The position numbers and the translations under genes are program-made. This document shows positions 16,295 through 22,782 of a stretch of 31,078 bases of DNA, one piece after another. This DNA is from Pseudomonadota bacterium (GTDB lineage: Bacteria > Pseudomonadota > Alphaproteobacteria > Rhizobiales > Devosiaceae), in the NCBI GenBank assembly GCA_023431205.1, contig JAEYXQ010000111.1, positions 1 through 31,078 on the forward strand, written 5' to 3'. Under the pieces are notes generated by a model, which saw nothing but the letters and a program-made list of their open reading frames with translations, was not told the origin of the DNA and did no database searches. The stretch's first letter is position 1. Each line of letters begins with the position of its first letter.

Positions 16295-16397
16295 CCCCAT
16301 CTCGGCTCCCTCCCCATCGAAGCGGAGGCAGGCGCAGGGTTCGGCCCCGGTGTTCATCATCTCCCTCCCCCTTGTGGGAAGGGAGCAAGGGGGGGGG
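16295..16397. repeat. Family C element between aldo/keto reductase and DUF1178 genes
   Basis: This element is an inverted, diverged copy of the one at 17709-17811 (both about 103 bases). The shared internal part reads GGCGCAGGG...GGTGTTCATC followed by CTCCCTCCCCC. It ends in a G-run beside the DUF1178 stop codon. Open frames through it give false N-terminal extensions of the reductase. Confidence 0.75.
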
Positions 16398-16405
16398 TTC
16401 CAGCC

Positions 16406-16828
16406 CTAGTTGTCGTCGCCGATATCGGGCAGCGGCATGAAGTGGACGCCGTCCTCGGCGAGACTCACCACGTCGTCGCGCGTTGCCTCGCCATGAATAG
16501 GCCGCGCTTCGACCTCCTCGAAGTGGATCTTGCGCGCTTCCTCGGCGAAACGGTCTCCGACATATTCGGTTTCCGCCAAGACCTTCTGGCGATACCGGCG
16601 ATACATCTCGCGCAGCTTCAGCGCCTCGGCATGGGTGGAGGTGACAGGAACGCGCTCGGTATCGGTGCGGGCGACAGCCGGTGCCATCGGTGCCTTGTCG
16701 ATCTCGGCCGAACCGCAGACGGCGCAGGCGACCAGACCCCGCCCCTTCTGCTCGTCGAAGGCGGCGGCGCTCTTGAACCAGGCGTCGAAGCTATGCCCCT
16801 CGGGGCAACGGAGAGTGTACTGGATCAT
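16406..16828 (-). CDS. DUF1178 family protein
   Basis: The 140-residue protein begins MIQYTLRCPEGHSFDAWFKS and has a CAVCGS pair (near 35-38), so with Cys8 it may bind zinc like the family's rubredoxin-style N-terminus. The C-terminal helical part includes LREMYRRYRQKVLAETEYVG and EEARKIHFEE, the hallmark DUF1178 region. Function of the family is unknown. It lies 25 bases after the nitrilase gene on the same strand, the usual order in alphaproteobacteria. Start ATG 16826-16828. Confidence 0.9.
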   Translation of the reverse strand: MIQYTLRCPEGHSFDAWFKSAAAFDEQKGRGLVACAVCGSAEIDKAPMAPAVARTDTERVPVTSTHAEALKLREMYRRYRQKVLAETEYVGDRFAEEARKIHFEEVEARPIHGEATRDDVVSLAEDGVHFMPLPDIGDDN

Positions 16829-16853
16829 GATGTGCCAGATATAGGAGACGGCT

Positions 16854-17681
16854 TCAGTCCTGCAATCGCGGAAGGGCAAAGTCGCGCGCATTGCGCAGCG
16901 CCGGAATGCGCTGCCGCGCCTCGCTCACCTGTTGGGGATCGATCTCGGCAACCAGCACGCCGGGCTCGTCATGCTCGAACTCGGCGACGAGCCGTCCCCA
17001 GGGGTCCACGATCAGCGAATGGCCATAGGTGGCACGGCCATTGGGATGGTGCCCGCCCTGCGCCGCCGCGATCACATAGGAGCCGGTTTCGATGGCGCGG
17101 GCGCGCAGCAGCACGTGCCAATGCGCTTGACCAGTCGGAACGGTGAAGGCGGCCGGCACCGCCATCAGCCCGGCCCCGGCATTGGCGAGCGCGGTGTAGA
17201 GCCTGGGGAAGCGCATGTCGTAGCAGATGGAAAACCCGAGCAGCACCCCGTCGAGCTCGGCCGTCACCGCCGCTTCGCCGGCACGGTAGGTCGCACTTTC
17301 ACGATAGGCGTTGAGCCCGGCAATGTCGGCGTCGAACAGGTGGATCTTGTCGTAGGTGGCGGCAATCGAACCCGCCGGCGAGAACAACACCGAGCGGTTG
17401 GCAAAGCGCCCGTCCTCGAGCGGCACCGCCAGCGAGCCGACATGGATGAACATGTCGTGCTGGCGCGCCAGTTCCCCGACCCGGCGCAGTTGCGGATGCC
17501 CCTCGAACGGCGCCGCCACCGAGCGCAACTGGTCGCGGTTTTCCGGAAAGATCATGGTGACTTCCGGCGTCAGCGCATACCGCGCCCCCGCCGCCGCCGC
17601 TTCCGTCAGCATCGGCTCGAGCGCCCGGAGATTGGCATCGGGATCAAGCCCCGACCGCATCTGGATCGCCGCGATTTTCAT
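16854..17681 (-). CDS. Carbon-nitrogen hydrolase (nitrilase superfamily)
   Basis: This 275-residue amidase-like enzyme has the Glu-Lys-Cys triad: Glu40 (LTPEVTM), Lys112 (YDKIHLFD) and Cys153 (FSICYDMRFP). The YDKIHLFDAD and CYDMRFPRLY signatures are those of the NIT1/NIT2 type, which act as omega-amidases or on deaminated glutathione; the actual substrate is inference. ATG 17679-17681 gives the exact family N-terminus (MKIAAIQM). A longer frame reaching back into the repeat at 17709-17811 is an artefact. It probably forms an operon with glutaredoxin upstream and DUF1178 downstream. Confidence 0.92.
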   Translation of the reverse strand: MKIAAIQMRSGLDPDANLRALEPMLTEAAAAGARYALTPEVTMIFPENRDQLRSVAAPFEGHPQLRRVGELARQHDMFIHVGSLAVPLEDGRFANRSVLFSPAGSIAATYDKIHLFDADIAGLNAYRESATYRAGEAAVTAELDGVLLGFSICYDMRFPRLYTALANAGAGLMAVPAAFTVPTGQAHWHVLLRARAIETGSYVIAAAQGGHHPNGRATYGHSLIVDPWGRLVAEFEHDEPGVLVAEIDPQQVSEARQRIPALRNARDFALPRLQD

Positions 17682-17708
17682 GTGTTTGCCCCGGCACCAC
17701 CGGTGCCA

Positions 17709-17811
17709 CCCCCACCCTTGTTCCCTCCCCACAGGGGGGAGGGAGACGATGAACACCAGCGCATCAGCCCTGCGCCTCCCTCCCCTTGATGGGGAGGGAT
17801 TGAGGGTGGGG
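17709..17811. repeat. Family C element between glutaredoxin and nitrilase genes
   Basis: Two arms of about 36 bases each, reading CCCCACCC...CCCTCCCC inward from both ends, form an inverted pair around about 31 bases. The whole matches the element at 16295-16397 in opposite orientation. It sits between co-directional genes and so probably lies in a transcribed spacer. Confidence 0.8.
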
Positions 17812-17838
17812 TGGAGTCACACCCACCGGCCCATCTGC

Positions 17839-18093
17839 TTACAGCGCCAGCAGCGGGTCCAGCCCGCCCTGGCGGTCCAGTGCTGCCATGTCGTCATAGC
17901 CACCGACATGGGTGTCGCCGATGAAGATCTGCGGCACGGTGCGGCGGCCATGGGCGCGCTGGGTCATCTTGGCCCGCAGATCGGGATCGAGCACGGTGAT
18001 CTCGTCATACTCGACGCCCTTCTCGGCCAGCAGCGCCTTGGCCGCGTGGCAATAGGGGCAGGTGGGGGTGGTGTAGATTTCGACCTTGGCCAT
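17839..18093 (-). CDS. grxC: Glutaredoxin 3
   Basis: Small thiol-disulfide oxidoreductase that uses glutathione to reduce protein disulfides. The 84-residue protein has the dithiol active site CPYC at 12-15 (TTPTCPYCHAAK). It also has the glutathione-binding TVPQIFIG (cis-proline) and GGYDDMAAL segments. Length is exactly typical. It lies 27 bases after comF on the same strand and is followed by the nitrilase gene after a repeat-filled gap. Confidence 0.95.
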   Translation of the reverse strand: MAKVEIYTTPTCPYCHAAKALLAEKGVEYDEITVLDPDLRAKMTQRAHGRRTVPQIFIGDTHVGGYDDMAALDRQGGLDPLLAL

Positions 18094-18120
18094 TTTCTCA
18101 ATGCCTTCCGGAGTTTCCTC

Positions 18121-18918
18121 TTATATGGGCAGATCGTCGCCGATCGCAACGCGGGCAAAGGTCACCACATCGACACCGGCCGCGCCGGCCCTGAGCAATG
18201 TCCGCGTCACCGCCTTGGCCGTAGCGCCGGTAGTATAGACATCGTCGACCACCACCACATGCCGGCCGGCGATCCGCGCCAGCTTGTCGGGCTCAACGGT
18301 GAAGGCGCCGGCGACGTTCCGCTGCCGCGCATCGCCCGAAAGCCCCACCTGCTGCCGCGTCTGGCGATGGCGCGTCACCGCCCCCGCCTCGATCGGGAGC
18401 CCGGTGAGCGCCGACAGCGCCCGCGCCAGCTCGGCCGACTGGTTGTAGCGGCGCTGCAGCAGCCGACGGCGATGGAGCGGCACCGGCACCAGCACCGGCC
18501 GATCACCCCAGAACTCGTGCCCCGCCCCCGCCATCAGCCGGGCGCAGAACCGCGCCAGCTCCGGCCGGTCGCCATATTTCAGCCGGCTGACCAGCGCGCG
18601 CGCCCCGTCATTATAGACCAGCGCCGCCCGCGCCCGTCCGAACGGCGGAGGATCGGCCGCCGCCTCTGCCGAAATCGCCCCCTCGCCCAGGCTCGCCGCA
18701 AACGGAATCCCCAGCCGCGGGCAGAGCGGCGCCGTGATCGGCTTGAGCCCGGCAAAGCAGGCCGGACACAGCGCATCCGGCACCGCCAGCGGCGCCGAGC
18801 AGCCGAGGCAGGTGGGGGGATAGACAAGGTCGGTCAGCGCGGTGCCGGCACGCTTCACCCCGGCCGCAAGGCGCGCGGGCCAGGGCGGGCTTTTGACAAG
18901 GCCGGTTTCGCTCTCCAT
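18121..18918 (-). CDS. comF: ComF family phosphoribosyltransferase-like protein
   Basis: ComF proteins are linked to DNA uptake in competent bacteria, but in most proteobacteria the role is unknown. The 265-residue protein has an N-terminal zinc-finger-like set of cysteines (CLGC at 37-40, CPAC at 51-54, a single Cys at 66). It ends in a PRTase domain with the PRPP-binding motif VVVVDDVYTTGATA. The RRYNQSAELA segment is also typical. ATG 18916-18918 is chosen; the open frame upstream overlaps the divergent methyltransferase gene. It heads the minus-strand block ComF-Grx-nitrilase-DUF1178. Confidence 0.9.
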   Translation of the reverse strand: MESETGLVKSPPWPARLAAGVKRAGTALTDLVYPPTCLGCSAPLAVPDALCPACFAGLKPITAPLCPRLGIPFAASLGEGAISAEAAADPPPFGRARAALVYNDGARALVSRLKYGDRPELARFCARLMAGAGHEFWGDRPVLVPVPLHRRRLLQRRYNQSAELARALSALTGLPIEAGAVTRHRQTRQQVGLSGDARQRNVAGAFTVEPDKLARIAGRHVVVVDDVYTTGATAKAVTRTLLRAGAAGVDVVTFARVAIGDDLPI

Positions 18919-18962
18919 ATCTGCGATATTGTGCCGACAGCCCCGGGCACCGCAAGGCCTCC

Positions 18963-19790
18963 ATGACCGCACCGCGCCTCTTCGATCCAACGCTTGTCCA
19001 GCGTCACCTGGCACGCCGCCGCGACACCGGCAGCTTCGTCTTCGACCTCGTCGTGGAGGATCTCGCCGACCGCCTGGGCACGCTGGTGCGCGAGTTTCCC
19101 CGCGCCGCCATCATCGGCCCCGACCGGGAGCTACTGCCCGAAACCGGCGCCACCGCCAGCCACCCGATCCGCTTCGAGCGCTACGCCGCCTTCACCGGCG
19201 ACGACGAAATGCCCGAGCTCGGCGACGGCAGCTACAACCTCATCGTCTCCCTGCTCCACCTGCAGGCGGTCAACGACGTCCCCGGTTATCTCGCCCGCCT
19301 GCGCGCCAAACTCGAACCCGACGGCCTCCTCATGGTCGCCACGGTCGGCGGGGAGTCGCTGACCGAACTGCGCGAGGCCTTCCTCTCCGCCGATGCCATG
19401 GTGCTCGGCGGCGCCGCCGCCCGCGTCGCCCCCATGCTGCAGGTGCGCGAAGCCGGCTCGCTCCTCCAGCGCGCCGGACTTGCCCTGCCGGTGGCCGACG
19501 TCGAAACCCATGTGGTGCGCTATTCCACCCCTTTTGCACTGATGGCCGAACTCAAGGCCCTCGGCGCCGCCAATCCGCTCGCCGACCGCCCGCGGCGCCT
19601 CGCCACCGCCACCCTGCTCACCGCCGCCGCCAACGCCTACCAGGCCCATGACGCCGATCCCGACGGGCGCGTCCGCGCCACGCTCGAGATCGTCTGGCTC
19701 GCCGGCTGGGTGCCGCACGAATCCCAGCAGAAGCCGCTGAAACCGGGCAGTGCCACCACCCGCCTCGCCGATATCCTCAAGCAAGGCTAG
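18963..19790 (+). CDS. Methyltransferase-like protein of the BioC/NDUFAF5 group
   Basis: The 275-residue protein has the post-motif features of this group: SYNLIVSLLHLQAVNDVPG, then LEPDGLLMVATVGGESLTELREAF, and the C-terminal IVWLAGWVPHESQQKPLKPG. The NDUFAF5 relatives are thought to modify a complex I subunit; whether this one does is unknown. Odd point: the glycine-rich SAM-binding motif I (normally DLGCGxG) is not recognisable; the equivalent segment reads AAIIGPDRELLPE. Cofactor binding may be altered or lost. ATG 18963, divergent from comF across 44 bases. Confidence 0.85.
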   Translation: MTAPRLFDPTLVQRHLARRRDTGSFVFDLVVEDLADRLGTLVREFPRAAIIGPDRELLPETGATASHPIRFERYAAFTGDDEMPELGDGSYNLIVSLLHLQAVNDVPGYLARLRAKLEPDGLLMVATVGGESLTELREAFLSADAMVLGGAAARVAPMLQVREAGSLLQRAGLALPVADVETHVVRYSTPFALMAELKALGAANPLADRPRRLATATLLTAAANAYQAHDADPDGRVRATLEIVWLAGWVPHESQQKPLKPGSATTRLADILKQG

Positions 19791-19872
19791 CGCTCTCCCC
19801 AAATTTGCGTGCACGGGCTATGCTGTGATTCTGGCGCGGCCCACGCCTCCTCCCTCCACCTGGGAAGCACAT

Positions 19873-19962
19873 TGCATGCAGGGCAGTTTTCTCATCGCCG
19901 ACCTGTTGAGCAGCGCACAAGGAGGGACTGCGATCTTTGCTCGCATCAGGAGGTCACGATGA
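19873..19962 (+). CDS. Possible 29-codon leader ORF overlapping the DnaB-like gene
   Basis: An ATG at about 19876 opens a 28-residue frame (MQGSFLIADLLSSAQGG...) whose TGA stop overlaps the next gene's ATG as ATGA (19959-19962). GGGAAG lies about eight bases before the start. This arrangement fits translational coupling, but a chance frame cannot be excluded and no family is recognised. The start is approximate. Confidence 0.25.
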   Translation, partial: CMQGSFLIADLLSSAQGGTAIFARIRRSR

Positions 19963-20672
19963 AACTGTCTGCACCCATCTACCGGCTGAAACGCGAGGCG
20001 CGCCAACTGGCCCGCCGAGAGGATCTGCCGCTCCACGCTGCGCTGGATCGGATTGCGCGCACCCAGGGCTTCGCCGCCTGGAGCCTGCTGGCCGCGCGAT
20101 ATGCGGCCGAGTCACCCGCCGAAAGGCTCCTCGGAAGCCTGGCAGCCGGAGACCTGCTGCTGGTCGGCGCCCGCCCCGGTCAGGGCAAGACTGCCTTCGC
20201 ACTGGAGCTCGCCGCCGCTGCCGCCCGCAATGGCGGCCATGGCCTGTTCTTCACGCTCGACTACACCCCGGCCGACGTGCTCGAGCAGTTGCGCAGTCTC
20301 GGCATCGACCCAACCTCTCTGGGTGAGCGGTTCGGCTTCGATTGCTCCGACGGCATCAGCGCCGGCTACATTACCGAGCGCCTCGCCCAGGCACCCGCGG
20401 GCACTATCGCCGCGATCGACTACCTGCAATTGCTGGATCAGCGGCGCAGCAACCCGTCACTGGCGGAGCAGGTCGCCACACTCAAGCGCTTCGCCCGCGA
20501 GCGCGGCATGGTCGTCGTGTGCATCTCGCAGATCGATCGCAGCTACGATCCGGTGGCCAAGCCTCTGCCCGACCTTGGCGACATCAGATTGCCCAACCCG
20601 CTGGACCTGTCGCTGTTCAACAAGACCTGCTTCCTCCACGCCGGCGAACTGCAGTTCCAGTCGGCCGCGTGA
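19959..20672 (+). CDS. Short DnaB/RecA-fold ATPase
   Basis: The 237-residue protein has an N-terminal helical segment (LKREARQLARREDLPLHAAL, then GFAAWSLLA, about 8-45) followed by a RecA-type ATPase core. Walker A is GARPGQGKT (70-78), Walker B is IAAIDYLQLLD (150-160) and the sensor is VVVCISQID. It resembles the C-terminal domain of replicative helicase DnaB without its primase-binding domain. I recall similar stand-alone proteins in other Hyphomicrobiales, usually named DNA helicase, with no known role. ATG 19959 has AGGAGGT five bases upstream. It converges on carD with a shared hairpin between. Confidence 0.8.
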   Translation: MKLSAPIYRLKREARQLARREDLPLHAALDRIARTQGFAAWSLLAARYAAESPAERLLGSLAAGDLLLVGARPGQGKTAFALELAAAAARNGGHGLFFTLDYTPADVLEQLRSLGIDPTSLGERFGFDCSDGISAGYITERLAQAPAGTIAAIDYLQLLDQRRSNPSLAEQVATLKRFARERGMVVVCISQIDRSYDPVAKPLPDLGDIRLPNPLDLSLFNKTCFLHAGELQFQSAA

Positions 20673-20675
20673 AAC

Positions 20676-20706
20676 AAAAAAGAGGCCGGTGTTTCCACCG
20701 GCCTCT
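20676..20706 (-). terminator. Rho-independent terminator of carD
   Basis: An 11-bp perfect stem (20681-20691 with 20696-20706) closes a 4-base loop. On the minus strand it is followed by a T-run (complement of A20676-A20680), 24 bases after the carD stop. On the plus strand it follows the ATPase stop by eight bases but lacks a good U-run, so it may serve both genes unequally. Confidence 0.9.
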
Positions 20707-20729
20707 CCTTGCATTGGTTGTCGGCAGCC

Positions 20730-21305
20730 TTACGCTGCCGCTTCCTCGTCGCCCTCGGCTTCCGCCTCGGCCTCGGCGGCCTTGGTGCGCTTGGGGGACT
20801 TGGCGAGCTGCTTTTCGATCAGCTGCACGGCCTCGGTGAGGGTGAGCTTGTTCACGGCGGCGATCTCGCGGCTCATGCGGTCCATCGCCTGCTCGAACAG
20901 TTGGCGCTCGGAATAGCTCTGCTCGGGCTGCTCTTCGGAGCGGTACAGGTCGCGCACCACTTCGGAGATGGCGATCAGGTCACCGGAATTGATCTTGGCT
21001 TCGTATTCCTGCGCGCGGCGCGACCACATGGTGCGCTTGACGCGGGCACGACCAGTCACGGTGGTCAGGGCCTGCTCGACGACGGGCTCCTCGGCCAGCT
21101 TGCGCATGCCAACGGATTTGATCTTGGCCACGGGCACGCGCAGCGTCAGCTTGTCCTGCTCGAAGCTGATGACGAACAGCTCGAGGGTAAGGCCGGCCAC
21201 TTCCTGCTCTTCGATGGCGACGATCAGGCCCACACCATGCGAGGGGTAGACGATGTATTCACCCGTCTTGAACCCAAGCCGCTGCTGTGACTTCTTGGCT
21301 ACCAT
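20730..21305 (-). CDS. carD: CarD family transcriptional regulator
   Basis: CarD proteins bind the RNA polymerase beta subunit and stabilise promoter open complexes, notably at rRNA promoters. The 191-residue protein has the N-terminal polymerase-interacting Tudor-like domain (GEYIVYPSHGVGLIVAIEEQ, about 14-70). An alpha-helical DNA-contacting domain follows (WSRRAQEYEAKINSGD, then AISEVVRDLYR). A charged Ala/Glu tail ends the protein. ATG 21303-21305 is preceded by AAGGAG ten bases upstream. It lies downstream of fdxA behind a 310-base leader with its own promoter and hairpins. An ordinary length for Rhizobiales CarD. Confidence 0.95.
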   Translation of the reverse strand: MVAKKSQQRLGFKTGEYIVYPSHGVGLIVAIEEQEVAGLTLELFVISFEQDKLTLRVPVAKIKSVGMRKLAEEPVVEQALTTVTGRARVKRTMWSRRAQEYEAKINSGDLIAISEVVRDLYRSEEQPEQSYSERQLFEQAMDRMSREIAAVNKLTLTEAVQLIEKQLAKSPKRTKAAEAEAEAEGDEEAAA

Positions 21306-21447
21306 ATCGAGGGTACTCCTTTCGACGCGCCCTGAAGGCCGGTTCCTGGCGGGAAGGACCGGCCGTCCAAACTTGTACTTGCGGCAGTCAAGTCCCACGG
21401 TCTCCGGGTCCGCTTCCCGGAGCGCCATGCATCAGGTGATGTGTGTC

Positions 21448-21471
21448 AAAAAAATCGTGCCGGAAGGCACG
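21448..21471 (-). terminator. Intrinsic terminator in the carD leader
   Basis: On the minus strand, a 6-bp stem CGTGCC/GGCACG with loop TTCC is followed by A and seven T. It can end fdxA transcripts. Because it lies about 25 bases downstream of the start predicted for the promoter at 21503-21531 and 143 bases before carD, it could also act as an attenuator. Confidence 0.75.
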
Positions 21472-21502
21472 GACTGGTGACGGGCTCAACTGCAATGGCC
21501 GG

Positions 21503-21531
21503 ACCATAGCACAAAAAATCGGCAAGATCAA
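21503..21531 (-). promoter_or_regulatory. Predicted sigma-70 promoter upstream of carD
   Basis: On the minus strand, -35 TTGATC (21526-21531), a 17-base spacer and -10 TATGGT (21503-21508), preceded by TG one base away (extended -10). It lies in an AT-rich patch inside GC-rich DNA. Predicted transcription start is near 21496. Confidence 0.65.
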
Positions 21532-21615
21532 AAATTCCGAATCACTGCCGGCGTCTAGGCAACGCCGGGTTCGGTTGTGCTGACCGCAATGTGGCCCAGT
21601 AAGCTGTTGGCCGAA

Positions 21616-21954
21616 CTAGTCGCCTTCGCCGGGCTTTTCGGAGAAGTACTTCTCGAGTTTGCCGTCCTCGCCGTCGCGTTCCTTGGCCTCAGGAAGCGGA
21701 TCGCGCCGCTCGGTCAGGTTGGGCCATGCACTGGCGAACTTGCGGTTGAGCTCCAGCCACTGGTCGAGCCCGCTCTCGGTGTCCGGTTTGATCGCCTCGG
21801 CCGGGCATTCCGGCTCGCACACGCCGCAGTCGATGCACTCGTCCGGGTGGATCACCAGCATGTTCTCGCCCTCGTAGAAACAGTCCACCGGGCACACTTC
21901 GACGCAGTCGGTGTACTTGCAGGCGATGCAGTTGTCGGTGACGATATAGGTCAT
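21616..21954 (-). CDS. fdxA: 7Fe ferredoxin
   Basis: Small electron carrier with one [3Fe-4S] and one [4Fe-4S] cluster. The 112-residue protein begins MTYIVTDNCIACKYTDCVEVCPVDCF, and nine cysteines (9, 12, 17, 21, 25, 40, 43, 46, 50) fall in the family spacing. A C-terminal helical tail (about 60-112) is typical of the FdxA/FdII type. It normally follows the S4-domain gene closely; here a 525-base repeat-filled gap separates them. Physiological partner not known from the sequence. Confidence 0.95.
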   Translation of the reverse strand: MTYIVTDNCIACKYTDCVEVCPVDCFYEGENMLVIHPDECIDCGVCEPECPAEAIKPDTESGLDQWLELNRKFASAWPNLTERRDPLPEAKERDGEDGKLEKYFSEKPGEGD

Positions 21955-22185
21955 GGGGATCGACGCTAGTGGGCGGGTCTCAACGCGTCCGGTGCTAAAC
22001 CGTTTCCATGAGGGGTGCAAGGCTCGCCAGGCGCACCTTTTGGCGCAGGGAGAGCCCGGAGTGGAACACTGTTGCGCCGACTGATCATCAGGCAACCACC
22101 AGCCAGGCCCTCCCCCCTTCAGGGGGAGGCTAGGGATGCTGGTGCAACTTCCGGAATGACGCCGAGCGACACCGTGCCTGCGAGG

Positions 22186-22297
22186 CCCCCACCCAACCTC
22201 CCCCGCAAGCGGGGGAGGGGCTGCATCGAGCCTGCCGCGCTGCTGAGGCGACCACCAGCCAGTCCCTCCCCCGCTTGCGGGGCAGGTTAGGTGGGGG
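22186..22297. repeat. Family C palindromic element, intergenic
   Basis: Two 34-bp arms (22186-22219 and 22264-22297) are inverted copies matching at 32 of 34 positions, with 44 bases between. Each arm contains its own hairpin around CCCCCGCAAGCGGGGG. The layout matches the element embedded in prmC, although the 44-base middles are not obviously alike. Confidence 0.85.
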
Positions 22298-22378
22298 CAC
22301 CGGATCCTCGCGCCTTCACCGCCATCTCCCCACCCCCGATGTCACCACCGCGAAAGCGGCGCCCCTCCTGACCTCGTA

Positions 22379-22461
22379 GACCTCATCCTGAGCTTGTCGA
22401 AGGACGAGGTCGCGGCCACGGTGTCTCCGACCTCGTGGTTCGACAGGCTCACCATGAGGTC
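22379..22461. repeat. Two family B palindromes in tandem
   Basis: The first (22379-22411) has core TCCTGAGCTTGTCGAAGGA, the second (22429-22461) has core TGGTTCGACAGGCTCACCA. Both are bounded by GACCTC and GAGGTC. They lie just beyond the stop of the S4-domain gene. Confidence 0.8.
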
Positions 22462-22479
22462 TGGGGGGAGTGCGCTGGC

Positions 22480-22779
22480 TCACGCCCGGGGCAACGCCGG
22501 TGGCGACAGATCTTCGTACAACCCCGCCGCCTCTGTCGCCGGACCGCGCCGCGTGCCGGGATCGATGATCCGCCACACCACGATCCGGCCGTGCAGCTGC
22601 ATGGTCAGCACGTCACCGGGGCCCACCTTGCGATCGGGCCGTTCGGTGCGTTCGGAGTTGATCCGCACCGCACCGGTTTCGATGAACTTCTGCGCCAGGG
22701 TTCGCGACTTGAGCGCGCGCGCGTGAAACAGGAATTTGTCGAGCCGCTCCCGATGCGGGGTGTCTGCCGGCTCGACCAA
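22480..22779 (-). CDS. S4 domain RNA-binding protein
   Basis: The 99-residue protein carries an S4 RNA-binding domain (about 10-60), including RLDKFLFHARALKSRTLAQK and VGPGDVLTMQLHGR. It resembles Hsp15-type proteins, which bind stalled 50S subunits in E. coli; the role here is inferred only. The likely start is TTG at 22777-22779, three bases after the helicase stop, so it is translated in the same operon. It is followed on the same strand by fdxA and carD after a repeat-filled gap. Confidence 0.85.
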   Translation of the reverse strand: MVEPADTPHRERLDKFLFHARALKSRTLAQKFIETGAVRINSERTERPDRKVGPGDVLTMQLHGRIVVWRIIDPGTRRGPATEAAGLYEDLSPPALPRA

Positions 22780-22782
22780 TCG

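Larger units (their letters stand above)
21306..21615 (-). other. Structured leader region of carD
   Basis: This 310-base gap has no supported gene. On the minus strand it contains, in order, a good promoter (21503-21531), an intrinsic terminator (21448-21471), a hairpin at about 21401-21421 (CTCCGGG/CCCGGAG) and a longer hairpin near 21338-21365 (GGCCGGT.../...ACCGGCC), then the carD ribosome site. See the separate promoter and terminator entries. Confidence 0.6.
21955..22479. other. Repeat-filled gap between fdxA and the S4 gene
   Basis: About 525 bases without a credible gene. It contains a family C hairpin (about 22105-22140), a full family C element (22186-22297), the remnant of a family A end (near 22338-22370) and two family B palindromes (22379-22411 and 22429-22461). 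No promoter for fdxA could be picked with confidence. Confidence 0.7.
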
